A stretch of 12,892 bases of DNA from Enteractinococcus helveticum (GTDB taxonomy: Bacteria; Actinomycetota; Actinomycetes; Actinomycetales; Micrococcaceae): contig NZ_DYXC01000008.1 in assembly GCF_020742345.1 (NCBI RefSeq), positions 1 to 12,892 on the forward strand, given 5' to 3'. A program made the position numbers and the translations under genes. Below are positions 5,815 to 12,892 of this stretch, piece by piece; position 1 is the first letter of the stretch; every line of letters begins with the position of its first letter. Under the pieces are notes generated by a model that had not been told where the DNA came from, made no database searches, and saw only the letters and a list, made by a program, of their open reading frames with translations.

Positions 5815-7335
5815 TTGGCTAGTGAAATCACCGGATCTATTCCGACCGTGGAAGCAAGATATAACAAGGCGCAGTACGAACAGACCAAGCTCAAAGCTGA
5901 CGACTCGCGCCGCCGCAAACCGGTGAACCGAAATGTTGTTCTGGCCACGTTGGTGTCCGGGGCATTCGTCGTGATCCTCAACCAGACACTGATGAACACG
6001 GCGCTGCCGGCGCTGATGGCAGACTTCGGCATCACCGCAAATTCGGCACAGTGGGTTACTACGATGTTCATGCTGGTCAACGGGATCATGATTCCGGTGA
6101 CCGCTTTTTTGATTCAGAAGTTCACCACACGAGGCCTGTTCTTTGCCGCCATGGGGCTGTTTACCTTGGGCACACTATTAGCCATGCTGTCACCGACCTA
6201 TCCGGTCTTATTAGCTGGACGGTTTATTCAGGCAGCCGGTGGTGGCATTATCATGCCACTGATGCAAACGATCTTGTTTGCTATCTTTCCGATGGATAAA
6301 CGTGGCCAAGCAATGGGGACATTCGGGCTGGTCATTTCCTTTGCGCCGGCCATTGGACCCAGCATGTCGGGTTGGATTGTTGAGCACTTTCCTTGGCAGA
6401 TGCTTTTTGCGATCATGCTGCCCATAGCAATCATTGACATGATCATTGCCTACTTTATTCTCAATAATGTTACTGAACCAACGAACCCGCGGCTCGATAT
6501 TTTGTCTATCGTGTTGTCTACCTTTGCCTTTGGCGGGATGCTCTTGGGATTCGGCAACGCAGGAAATACCGGGTGGGGAAGCGTTGAAGTTCTGGCCCCG
6601 CTAGTGATCGGGTTCATCAGCCTCGGTTTGTTCATTTGGCGTCAGCTCACGCTGTCGCAGCCCATGTTGGATGTGCGGATCCTGAAAAATCCAATGTTCA
6701 CACTGAACACGCTTTTGGGTATGGCAGTGTTCATTGCCATGATCGGCGGAATGATTATCCTGCCGCTCTACATGCAGAATATGGCCGGGTTCACCGCAAC
6801 TGAATCTGGGCTCATGCTGCTTCCCGGGGCAGTCATCATGGGTTTGATGTCCCCGTTGACCGGTAGAGTCTTCGACCGTTTTGGGGCCAAATGGTTAGCC
6901 GTAGCAGGTTTCGGGTTACTTGCTGGTTCAACGCTGATGTTCACCGGGCTGACCCAGGAAACTTCATTTGCTTATCTGGCAATATTCAACGCAATTCGAA
7001 TGTTTGGTACAGCCATGGTCATCATGCCTGTCACAACTGCTGCACTGAATCAGTTACCGCAGCGGATGATCCCACACGGAACAGCGCTAAACAACACGAT
7101 GCGTCAGGTAGCGGCCTCGGTGGGAACCGCTGTGCTGGTAACCGTGATGACGGAAACCGCGCTCGACCCTGCGGTTCACGGCAATGAAGGCCTCATTCAG
7201 GGTGTCAACATTTCCTTCCTCGTGGCGGGTAGCATCGCCACGATCGGATTCATCGGGGCGTTCTTTATTCGTGGTTCTCGCCCCGTGCCAAAAAACGCTC
7301 CTGAGGGCGCCACGAGGGACTCTGCCGACTCGTAA
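5815..7335 (+). CDS. MFS multidrug exporter, DHA2 (EmrB/QacA-like) family
   Basis: This 506-aa protein has a polar, charged N-terminus of about 40 residues followed by about 14 hydrophobic segments, the size of DHA2 drug:H+ antiporters. NQTLMNTALPAL (56-67) matches the DHA2 motif D1. LAGRFIQAAGGGIIMPL (133-149) is motif B with its key Arg. GLVISFAPAIGPSMSGW (171-187) is antiporter motif C. GRVFDRFGAK, just after the middle, is a motif A-like cytoplasmic loop. It should sit in the cell membrane and export lipophilic or cationic toxins in exchange for protons; the substrate cannot be read from sequence. The TTG start follows a strong ribosome site. The upstream tetR gene on the same strand is its likely local repressor. 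Confidence 0.93.
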   Translation: MASEITGSIPTVEARYNKAQYEQTKLKADDSRRRKPVNRNVVLATLVSGAFVVILNQTLMNTALPALMADFGITANSAQWVTTMFMLVNGIMIPVTAFLIQKFTTRGLFFAAMGLFTLGTLLAMLSPTYPVLLAGRFIQAAGGGIIMPLMQTILFAIFPMDKRGQAMGTFGLVISFAPAIGPSMSGWIVEHFPWQMLFAIMLPIAIIDMIIAYFILNNVTEPTNPRLDILSIVLSTFAFGGMLLGFGNAGNTGWGSVEVLAPLVIGFISLGLFIWRQLTLSQPMLDVRILKNPMFTLNTLLGMAVFIAMIGGMIILPLYMQNMAGFTATESGLMLLPGAVIMGLMSPLTGRVFDRFGAKWLAVAGFGLLAGSTLMFTGLTQETSFAYLAIFNAIRMFGTAMVIMPVTTAALNQLPQRMIPHGTALNNTMRQVAASVGTAVLVTVMTETALDPAVHGNEGLIQGVNISFLVAGSIATIGFIGAFFIRGSRPVPKNAPEGATRDSADS

Positions 7336-7345
7336 TAGCGAGATA

Positions 7346-7392
7346 GCAAAATAAAAACCCCGGAACCCACAAAATCGTTGGGGCTCCGGGGT
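7346..7392 (-). terminator. Strong intrinsic terminator after tRNA-Thr
   Basis: On the minus strand ACCCCGGA pairs with TCCGGGGT (7392-7385 with 7364-7357), and inner GC-rich pairs extend the stem. A T-rich tract, TTTTTATTTT, follows directly. This ends transcripts from tRNA-Thr and any readthrough from the tmk operon. On the plus strand the same stem has no T run, so it would serve the exporter gene only weakly. Confidence 0.85.
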
Positions 7393-7414
7393 GGTTACCT
7401 CTTCAAGGGACCAG

Positions 7415-7487
7415 AGCCGACTACCGGATTTGAACCGGTGACCTGCTCTTTACGAGGGAGCTGCTCTACCAGCTGAGCTAAGTCGGC
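7415..7487 (-). tRNA. tRNA-Thr (anticodon CGT)
   Basis: On the minus strand the acceptor stem GCCGACT pairs with AGTCGGC. The D arm is GCTC...GAGC. The anticodon loop CTCGTAA places CGT at positions 34-36, reading ACG threonine codons. The variable loop is AGGTC and the T arm is ACCGG-TTCAAAT-CCGGT. The discriminator is T and no CCA is encoded. The anticodon stem GCTCC/AGAGC has four pairs and a C31-A39 mismatch next to the loop. It lies just after the tmk-holB-peptidase operon on the same strand. Confidence 0.96.
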
Positions 7488-7519
7488 GCGGACGCCGTTG
7501 ATAGAACGTCCGATAAGCG

Positions 7520-7549
7520 ATCATAGCTAGTTTTGGTGCCATTGGTCAA
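7520..7549 (-). promoter_or_regulatory. tRNA-Thr promoter
   Basis: On the minus strand TTGACC (7549-7544) and TATGAT (7525-7520) are separated by 18 bases. Both are close to the consensus boxes for the main sigma factor. The start would be near 7513, giving a 5' leader of about 26 bases before the mature tRNA. This is the best-formed promoter in the window. Confidence 0.75.
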
Positions 7550-7562
7550 AATACGCCAAACG

Positions 7563-9098
7563 TTACTGGCACACGAGACCGTCTTCTGGCAGCTCGTCGT
7601 CCAAGATATACCCATCAATAGCTTGGGTGATGCACTCATTGGTAGGGGAGTAGGCGCCGTGTCCTTCACCCTCAACAGTGATGTGGATACTGTTGTCGAG
7701 TTCCTCAGCCAACTGGCGTGAGAAATGGATCGGGGTAGCTGGGTCGGAGGTCAAATTTGTGACCACGATTGGGTCAGAGCCTTCAGCCACGGTGTCCCCA
7801 ATTGGCTCCACTGGTTCAACAGGCCAACCGTTGCACCCGGTCGAGAACGACATGGCGGGACCGAAGATGGGCGCGTTTTGGGCGAGTTCCTCGGCTTCGG
7901 CAGTTGCTTGCTCAAGGGTCTTTTCGGCAGCTGTATAGTCCAAACAGTTGATGGCATTGAATGCGTCCATGTTGTTGTTATATTCGCCGGTGGGTTCTCG
8001 ACCGTGGTAGGCGTCAGCGAAGAATAGAAACAACGGTTGGTAATCGGAATTTGCGTAATCGTTGTTGATCGCCTGTTCAAAAGCCTCCGCTAGTAGTGGC
8101 CAGCTGTCACTGGAATACAACGGGGTGACAATCCCGAAAAACAGATCTGACGCCGGTTGTGTGCGGCCATCAGGATACTGCAAGGGTTCTTCTTCGACCT
8201 GTTCAATGAAGTCTTTCACTGCCTCCAGGACCGAATCGGCGTCGCCCGGCTGACCTACATTGCATTCGGTGCTGTCAGCACACCAGGCAGCCCACTGGTG
8301 TAAGGATTGTTCGAAACCCTCCGACTGGGCCTTGGTGACTTCAAAGGTTTCGGCACTGGGGGCTAACACCGAGTCCAGAACAAACTTGCCGACTTGCTCA
8401 GGAAATAACTCCGCGTACGTGGCCCCCAGCTTGGTGCCATATGAGATGCCAAAGTAGTCCAGCTTCGGTAACTCCAGCGCAGCCCGGATGACATCCATAT
8501 CTTTGGCCGCTGATACGGTGTCTGCGTGCTTGACGATGTCGCCGGAGCGCTCCAAGCACTGATCGCCAAGTTCACGAGTCAGCTCAATGGATTCCTCCCA
8601 ACCCTCCGGTGTCGAGGAATCGTGCGGGGATTCACGAGATTCATCGAATTCCTCACCGGTCATGCACTCCACCGGATGTGAGGCGCCCACACCGCGTGGG
8701 TCAAAACCAATTGCTGAAATATTTTCCGACAGTCGCTTCGACAGCATCAGGTCGACTTGTTGTTGGACGAACGAAATCCCGGAAGAACCAGGACCGCCCG
8801 GATTGAACAGCACCGGCTGCTGGTCGGCGGTATCGGCTGCCCGCGTCAGATGAATCTGGATGGTGTCAGTTGTTGGATTGTCATAATCCAGCGGAACATC
8901 CACCGTGCCGCACTCAAAATCATCAACATCCTGACAGGCATCCCAGGTCACCGTCTGGTCATAGAATCCCGCCAGTTCCTCCGAGACAGTATCTGGCATG
9001 CCCGCTGCGGGATCTGCGGCGTCGTCACTAGCGCAGCCGGAGGCCACCAGAGCGACAATCGCGCCCAGGGCGGCTAGGGTTCGAGTGGTTTTGGACAC
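7563..9098 (-). CDS. Secreted lipoprotein alpha/beta-hydrolase, TAP-like peptidase (S33)
   Basis: This 511-aa protein has a lipoprotein signal peptide: Lys/Arg near the start, a hydrophobic core, then ASG-C with Cys22 as lipidation site. The mature part is a tripeptidyl aminopeptidase-like hydrolase. NPGGPGSSG (99-107) forms the oxyanion region and GFDPRGVGAS (131-140) is conserved. GISYG (217-221) holds nucleophile Ser219. SDPATP (451-456) provides Asp452, and GEGHGAY (477-483) provides His480 in the C-terminal TAP-like domain. Paired Cys residues suggest disulphides. It should sit outside the cell membrane and trim peptides from N-termini or cleave related esters or amides. The GTG start has AAGGA 6 bases upstream. 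It follows holB by 18 bases, a common arrangement in actinobacteria that suggests co-transcription with tmk and holB without an obvious functional link. Confidence 0.93.
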   Translation of the reverse strand: MSKTTRTLAALGAIVALVASGCASDDAADPAAGMPDTVSEELAGFYDQTVTWDACQDVDDFECGTVDVPLDYDNPTTDTIQIHLTRAADTADQQPVLFNPGGPGSSGISFVQQQVDLMLSKRLSENISAIGFDPRGVGASHPVECMTGEEFDESRESPHDSSTPEGWEESIELTRELGDQCLERSGDIVKHADTVSAAKDMDVIRAALELPKLDYFGISYGTKLGATYAELFPEQVGKFVLDSVLAPSAETFEVTKAQSEGFEQSLHQWAAWCADSTECNVGQPGDADSVLEAVKDFIEQVEEEPLQYPDGRTQPASDLFFGIVTPLYSSDSWPLLAEAFEQAINNDYANSDYQPLFLFFADAYHGREPTGEYNNNMDAFNAINCLDYTAAEKTLEQATAEAEELAQNAPIFGPAMSFSTGCNGWPVEPVEPIGDTVAEGSDPIVVTNLTSDPATPIHFSRQLAEELDNSIHITVEGEGHGAYSPTNECITQAIDGYILDDELPEDGLVCQ

Positions 9099-9116
9099 GG
9101 AGCTTCCTTTGCGTGG

Positions 9117-10289
9117 TTATAACGGGGCGTGGCGGCGGGTACGTGGAATAAACGCTAACAGCATAGCCTCCAGTGCTAACAGAGGCGGCACATTGCCGGC
9201 CAGACGGCGACGCGCCTGGGTAATGGCTTCAAGAGCATTCAGGCAGTGCTCAGCGGTGACTGTTTGGGCGTATTCGACGACTTTGGTGCGCAAATGTTCA
9301 TTAATCAGTGCGGTCTGGGGTGAGACGTGAACCAAGAGCAGATCCCGGTACATGCCGGACAGGTCGATCATCGCCCGGTCCAAGGCATCATGGATGGCGC
9401 GTCGGTTGCGGGCCGTCTGATTGTCCTCCATGCGACGAATGTGCACTCGCAGCTTGGGCGGGATGGTTTCGTCTTCGCTCAACCCTAATGAGCGCAGCAG
9501 GCTTGCGCGTTCTGCGGCATTGCGGTCCGACGACGATGCTTCAGCCTCAGCCTGAACGAGTTTGTGCAGGTTTTCGGCTGCCTCCACCGCGGCCGAGGCC
9601 GAACGGATGGTCAACGGCAGGTGCACAATCATGTCTCTGCGCTCCCGGGCATCGGGGGAGCGGGCCAACCAGCGGGCCACCCCGACATGGGATTGTGAAG
9701 CCCGGGCACAGACTTGTGCCAGTTGCGGGTCAATGCCATCGCGTTCGGTGAGCAATTGGGCAACATCTTCAACGGCAGGAATAACCAGATTAATGTGCCG
9801 GGTGCGAGACCGGATGGTCACCAGCACGTCGGCCGGGGAGGGCGCCGAGAGCATCCACATGGTGCGTTCGGGTGGTTCTTCAATAGCCTTGAGTAAGACG
9901 TTGGTGGCACGCTCGGTCATGCGATCGGCGTCTTCAATAATGATGATGCGCCAGCGTCCGGTCGATGGTCGGTCGTGGGCGGTGGCAACAAGATCGCGAA
10001 CGTCTTCGATCGCGTAGGACACTTTTTCGGTGGTCACAATATTGACATCTGCGTGGGTGCCGGCAGCAATCGTCACGCAGGCCTGACACTGCCCACAGCC
10101 ACGAGCAGCAGGGTCTGACTGTTCACACTGCAGTGTTTGGGCAAAGGCCCGAGCAGCCACCGTGCGCCCAGAACCGGGTGGCCCGGTGAATAACCACGCG
10201 TGAGTGGGAGCCATGATCGTCTGAGGAGCGGTGAGTTGTTCGATCACCGCGTGCTGACCGGCCAGGGACTGCCATACCGGATTGCTCAT
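9117..10289 (-). CDS. holB: DNA polymerase III subunit delta' (clamp loader)
   Basis: This 390-aa AAA+ protein belongs to the clamp loader that places the beta sliding clamp on DNA. GPPGSGRT (36-43) is the Walker A region with Arg42 in place of Lys, so ATP binding is probably weak or absent, as expected for delta'. Cys55, Cys65, Cys68 and Cys71 form the zinc module typical of delta' and gamma/tau. IIIIEDADRM (115-124) is the Walker B region, LLKAIEEPPE (132-141) is strongly conserved in the family, and SRT (161-163) is the arginine-finger site. The C-terminal part is helical. ATG overlaps the tmk stop by 4 bases (ATGA), so translation is coupled to tmk. Confidence 0.95.
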   Translation of the reverse strand: MSNPVWQSLAGQHAVIEQLTAPQTIMAPTHAWLFTGPPGSGRTVAARAFAQTLQCEQSDPAARGCGQCQACVTIAAGTHADVNIVTTEKVSYAIEDVRDLVATAHDRPSTGRWRIIIIEDADRMTERATNVLLKAIEEPPERTMWMLSAPSPADVLVTIRSRTRHINLVIPAVEDVAQLLTERDGIDPQLAQVCARASQSHVGVARWLARSPDARERRDMIVHLPLTIRSASAAVEAAENLHKLVQAEAEASSSDRNAAERASLLRSLGLSEDETIPPKLRVHIRRMEDNQTARNRRAIHDALDRAMIDLSGMYRDLLLVHVSPQTALINEHLRTKVVEYAQTVTAEHCLNALEAITQARRRLAGNVPPLLALEAMLLAFIPRTRRHAPL

Positions 10290-10918
10290 GCGCTACACAC
10301 TCCGTATTTAGTCGACAGATGCGTGACGATCTGACGGGTAATGGCCTCGGGTGGTTGAGCAGCATCCACAACGAAATGACGTTCCGGGGCGGCTTGTACC
10401 TGGGTTAAAAATGAAGCACGCACCGCATCCTGGAAACCCTCGGGGGCTGATTCCATTCGATCGGTCAGCTCGGCGCGTTCTGCCCGACGACGACCCGCCA
10501 CTGTTTCGTCAAGATCTAACACGACCGTGACATCCGGGGTGAGCCCCTCGGTGGCATAGGCATTAATATCGACGATCGTTGCTGGGCTGAGCCCACGACC
10601 CGCGCTTTGATAGGCAATGGACGAGCCAACAAACCGGTCTGAGATCACGATCTGACCGGCAGCTAGGGCCGGAGCAATGGTTTTGTCGATATGGTCGGCA
10701 CGCGCAGCCGCAAAGATCAAAGCCTCGGTGATGGGGTTCATCTCGTGGGCAGGATCCAGCACGAGGCTGCGCAATTTTTCCGCCACCACAGAGCCGCCGG
10801 GCTCACGTGTCACCACCACGTCGTGCCCTGCGGCACGTAATGTTGTAGAAACAGCATCCACCTGGGTGGACTTCCCCGTCCCATCGGCGCCTTCAAACAC
10901 CACAAATAGACCCGTCAC
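10286..10918 (-). CDS. tmk: Thymidylate kinase (dTMP kinase)
   Basis: This 210-aa cytosolic enzyme phosphorylates dTMP to dTDP with ATP, an essential step of dTTP supply. FEGADGTGKST (8-18) is the P-loop. TREPGG is the family DRX-region partner motif, and DRFVGSSIAYQ is the conserved dTMP-binding segment. RRRAERAELTDRME forms the LID region. I chose GTG at 10918 because AAAGG lies 7 bases upstream and the protein then begins MTGLFVVFEG, as in homologues. A TTG at 10933 in the same frame would place the start before that ribosome site. It is the first gene of the tmk-holB-peptidase operon and diverges from the DUF2516 gene, with 68 bases between the start codons. Confidence 0.95.
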   Translation of the reverse strand: MTGLFVVFEGADGTGKSTQVDAVSTTLRAAGHDVVVTREPGGSVVAEKLRSLVLDPAHEMNPITEALIFAAARADHIDKTIAPALAAGQIVISDRFVGSSIAYQSAGRGLSPATIVDINAYATEGLTPDVTVVLDLDETVAGRRRAERAELTDRMESAPEGFQDAVRASFLTQVQAAPERHFVVDAAQPPEAITRQIVTHLSTKYGVCSA

Positions 10919-10974
10919 GACACAACCTTTCAAAATCTGACCCTCTCTAGCCTAATACCCCGCCGCACAGTCGC

Positions 10975-10980
10975 TAGACT
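10975..10980 (+). promoter_or_regulatory. -10 box of a likely leaderless promoter
   Basis: TAGACT is followed by 6 bases (AGGGCC) and then ATG at 10987, the same spacing as before the VTT gene. There is no Shine-Dalgarno at a useful distance. No clear -35 box is seen. The divergent tmk promoter must share this short interval. Confidence 0.5.
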
Positions 10981-10986
10981 AGGGCC

Positions 10987-11301
10987 ATGGATTTATTGCG
11001 CATGGTGTTGATGATCGAATATGGTCTCCAAGCCGGTTTGGCTCTTGTCGGCGCCGGTATGGTGATTTGGGCAATGTTCGATGCGGTCCGTCGACCCGCT
11101 TCGTCATTTGAAAACCACTCCAAACAAACCAAATCCACCTGGCTACTTATTCTGGGTGCGGCACTGATCTTCGGGCTCGGTTCCGCGTCGCTGACCATTT
11201 TGTATGGCGGCCGGATGGGACTATTCGGTTTAGCCTCGATTGTGGCAGCTGGCGTGTACCTGGCCGGGCCGAAGCGTGAATTCCAAATGTGGTCCTATTA
11301 A
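10987..11301 (+). CDS. DUF2516 family membrane protein
   Basis: This 104-aa protein has three hydrophobic segments, at about 12-34, 51-71 and 77-93. IWAMFDAVRRPASSFENHSKQTKSTWLLILGAA has the pattern of DUF2516: a helix, an Asp-Ala-x-Arg-Arg-Pro turn, a short polar loop with Lys-x-Thr, and a Trp that starts the next helix. Proteins of this family occur widely in actinobacteria, and their function is unknown. Its gene ends 19 bases before gpmA, so the two may share a transcript, although gpmA has its own -10 candidate. Confidence 0.85.
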   Translation: MDLLRMVLMIEYGLQAGLALVGAGMVIWAMFDAVRRPASSFENHSKQTKSTWLLILGAALIFGLGSASLTILYGGRMGLFGLASIVAAGVYLAGPKREFQMWSY

Positions 11302-11307
11302 ACGAGG

Positions 11308-11313
11308 TAAACT
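11308..11313 (+). promoter_or_regulatory. -10 box candidate directly before gpmA
   Basis: TAAACT ends 7 bases before the ATG at 11321. The GAGG at 11304-11307 is 13 bases from the ATG, too far for a good Shine-Dalgarno. A leaderless gpmA mRNA is therefore plausible beside readthrough from the DUF2516 gene. No clear -35 was found. Confidence 0.4.
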
Positions 11314-11320
11314 CATCGCC

Positions 11321-12067
11321 ATGGCTACAACATCGAAACTGGTCTTACTGCGTCACGGACAATCCACTTGGAATGAACTCAATCAATTTACCGGTTGGGT
11401 CGATGTTCCGCTGACCGATCGAGGCCGCACAGAAGCAGCTCGCGCCGGTGAGCTCCTCAAAGAACAACATATTTTGCCCGACGTCGTCTACACCTCACTA
11501 CTGCGTCGCGCCATCACCACCGCCAATCTGGCCCTGGAAGCCGCAGATCGTCAGTGGATTCCGGCCCAGCGCAGCTGGCGTCTCAACGAGCGCCACTATG
11601 GTGCGCTCCAGGGGATGAACAAAGCCGAGGTTCGCGAAGAACACGGTGAAGAAAAGTTCATGGAATGGCGGCGTTCCTACGACACCCCACCACCTGCCTT
11701 GGCTGATGACCACAAGTACTCCCAATTTGGTGACGAGCGCTATGTGCACCTGGGCGAGGACCTGCCACGCACTGAATGTCTCAAAGACGTTGTCACCCGT
11801 CTGCTGCCATACTGGTACGACAACATTGTCCCGCAACTGGAACAGGGTAAAACCGTACTCATTGTTGCCCACGGCAATTCGCTGCGCGCACTGGTCAAAC
11901 ATCTCGAAGGTATTTCCGATGACGACATTGCCCAGCTGAACCTGCCAACCGGTGTACCGTTCATGTATGAACTCAACGACACGATGAAACCTGTAGCCGA
12001 AGCTCGGTTCCTGGACCCAGCAGCAGCCGCCGCAGGCGCTGCAGCCGTCGCTGCCCAAGGCAAATAA
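11321..12067 (+). CDS. gpmA: 2,3-bisphosphoglycerate-dependent phosphoglycerate mutase
   Basis: This 248-aa cytosolic enzyme interconverts 3- and 2-phosphoglycerate in glycolysis and gluconeogenesis. LVLLRHGQSTWN (7-18) holds the phosphorylated His12. TSLLRRAITTA (58-68) and RLNERHYGALQGMNKAE (87-103) carry the conserved acid Glu90 and the substrate-binding Arg and Tyr. WRRSYDTPPP (116-125) is typical of the cofactor-dependent type, and VAHGNSLRAL (182-191) holds the second His184. The C-terminus is an Ala-rich tail after FLDP. The start is ATG 11321, where homology begins; a longer in-frame start at 11240 lies inside the DUF2516 gene. The next gene begins 27 bases downstream. Confidence 0.97.
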   Translation: MATTSKLVLLRHGQSTWNELNQFTGWVDVPLTDRGRTEAARAGELLKEQHILPDVVYTSLLRRAITTANLALEAADRQWIPAQRSWRLNERHYGALQGMNKAEVREEHGEEKFMEWRRSYDTPPPALADDHKYSQFGDERYVHLGEDLPRTECLKDVVTRLLPYWYDNIVPQLEQGKTVLIVAHGNSLRALVKHLEGISDDDIAQLNLPTGVPFMYELNDTMKPVAEARFLDPAAAAAGAAAVAAQGK

Positions 12068-12094
12068 CATGCATCGTAGCGTGAATGGCCCCGC

Positions 12095-12892
12095 ATGATA
12101 CTTGTCGTCGACAATCTCGGGTTCACCACCAATATTTTGACCCACCAGCTCGGGGCGGTACATATGGTACCTGCCGCCGAGCTGGTGGCGTTAAACCTCA
12201 CCGACTTTAGCCACGTCGTCATTGCACACGGCACCCAGATCCCGGATTTATCCGGGCTACTCGACCTCCCCGACCTGCCCGTACTGGCCATTGGTTCCGG
12301 CTATCAACAGCTCGCCGCAGCGTACGGACACGACAGCCTAGCCCCCGCCCAGCCCGTCTATGGCGAACCAATAACTCATCAACACACCCGAACCGGAATC
12401 CTGGCAGGTCTTGACAGCCCGGTTGAACTCATCAGCTATCACGCCTGGCGACTCACCGCCATGGACCCAGGGAGCTTTGACCTCCACGCATTTGACGACG
12501 CCGGCAACGCGTTGATCTACCGGGTCGCAGGAACGTACCACTGGGGTATGCATTGCGATCCGGCCGCACTCCAATCCAGTGCCGGAACACGAATTCTTGA
12601 AAATTTCCTAGCACTGGCACCAACACCAATAACCGCGACTGCACCGCAAGCCACTACGCGCCGGCAGACAGCCCAACGCCATCCGGTATTTAGTAGGACA
12701 TTGACGGGCCAGTTAGATACCGAAGCCACCTTTCGCAGGCTGCAACGCGATGCCACGGCCGCATTCTGGTTGGACTCAGCCGCAGCACATCTGGGACAGG
12801 GCGACACGTCCATTATGGGAACCAATACTGGTGCCCTAGCCCAAACCGTGCGGTGGGATGTTGCCACAAACCAGCTAGACATTCAGCAAGCC
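12095..12892 (+). CDS. PabA-PabB-like fused aminodeoxychorismate synthase, degenerate glutaminase domain (partial)
   Basis: 266 codons are open to the window end with no stop. The N-terminus, MILVVDN..GFTTNILTHQLG, aligns without gaps to the PabA/TrpG glutamine amidotransferase start. Residues 1-172 keep the fold's landmarks: LPVLAIGSGYQQLAAAYG (61-78) at the nucleophile elbow, SYHAWRL (114-120), and WGMHCDPAA (150-158) at the His-Pro-Glu site. The nucleophile Cys is Gly67, the catalytic His is Asp155 and the catalytic Glu is Ala157, so glutamine cannot be hydrolysed here. The domain is also a little short near residues 21-45. After a linker, TFRRLQRD and AFWLDSA (223-229) then SIMG (239-242) match the start of PabB. 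The intact half would make 4-amino-4-deoxychorismate for folate, using ammonia or another subunit. TrpE-like or other chorismate enzymes are less likely. ATG is set by homology and by an in-frame stop at 12077-12079; no ribosome site is clear. Confidence 0.82.
   Translation, partial: MILVVDNLGFTTNILTHQLGAVHMVPAAELVALNLTDFSHVVIAHGTQIPDLSGLLDLPDLPVLAIGSGYQQLAAAYGHDSLAPAQPVYGEPITHQHTRTGILAGLDSPVELISYHAWRLTAMDPGSFDLHAFDDAGNALIYRVAGTYHWGMHCDPAALQSSAGTRILENFLALAPTPITATAPQATTRRQTAQRHPVFSRTLTGQLDTEATFRRLQRDATAAFWLDSAAAHLGQGDTSIMGTNTGALAQTVRWDVATNQLDIQQA

Noticed and set aside
7357..7392. Intrinsic terminator for the exporter on the plus strand
   Set aside because: The stem is perfect, but the T run exists only on the minus strand, so it was assigned to tRNA-Thr.
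11240..11320. Longer gpmA start at 11240
   Set aside because: It lies inside the DUF2516 gene and adds residues without family similarity; homology begins at ATG 11321.
11498..12163. 221-codon ORF on the minus strand opposite gpmA
   Set aside because: It is a shadow of gpmA, whose family motifs are unmistakable; the antisense translation shows no domain.
1..12892. CRISPR array, insertion sequence, toxin-antitoxin or phage-defence system
   Set aside because: No regularly spaced repeats, transposase, terminal inverted repeats or recognisable defence genes were found on either strand.

Overview
The window looks like ordinary chromosome of a moderate-GC actinobacterium, most likely Micrococcales and possibly close to Micrococcaceae such as Yaniella or Enteractinococcus. 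This is an inference from gene content: a DUF2516 gene before an actinobacterial-type gpmA, a tmk-holB-secreted peptidase-tRNA-Thr(CGT) block, and a symporter followed by a tiny partner gene. Frequent GTG and TTG starts and TANNNT -10 boxes directly before start codons fit this. I see no phage genes, insertion sequences or CRISPR arrays.

Left part (1-2770). tRNA-Ser(TGA) lies on the minus strand. Upstream of it, also on minus, is a two-gene transport operon: a Dur3-like sodium:solute symporter and a 42-residue single-helix protein that starts one base after the symporter stop. The 3' end of this operon is strongly structured: an AT-rich palindrome over the last stop codon, then a long stem and a second perfect hairpin. 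About 680 bases without a convincing gene separate it from the next, divergent gene and contain several inverted repeats.

Middle plus-strand part (2771-7335). A PIG3-type NAD(P)H:quinone oxidoreductase is followed by an unrecognised 151-aa helical protein, probably in one operon. Next come a TVP38/TMEM64 (VTT) membrane protein and a TetR regulator followed by a DHA2-type drug exporter. The tetR promoter carries an inverted repeat on its -35 box, so autoregulation of this regulator-pump pair is likely.

Minus-strand block (7346-10918). tmk, holB and a TAP-like secreted lipoprotein peptidase form a tight operon: tmk and holB overlap by 4 bases, and holB and the peptidase gene are 18 bases apart. 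tRNA-Thr(CGT) follows, with its own strong promoter and a strong intrinsic terminator.

Right plus-strand part (10975-12892). A DUF2516 membrane protein, phosphoglycerate mutase GpmA, and the first 266 codons of a fused PabA-PabB-like aminodeoxychorismate synthase that runs off the window. Its glutaminase domain has lost all three catalytic triad residues (Cys to Gly, His to Asp, Glu to Ala). This is the most unusual observation here.

Two classes of translation start are visible. One has a clear Shine-Dalgarno sequence (symporter, exporter, peptidase, tmk). The other has a TANNNT -10 box 6-8 bases before the start codon and no good Shine-Dalgarno (VTT protein, DUF2516, gpmA, and possibly tetR and the oxidoreductase), as expected for leaderless mRNAs.
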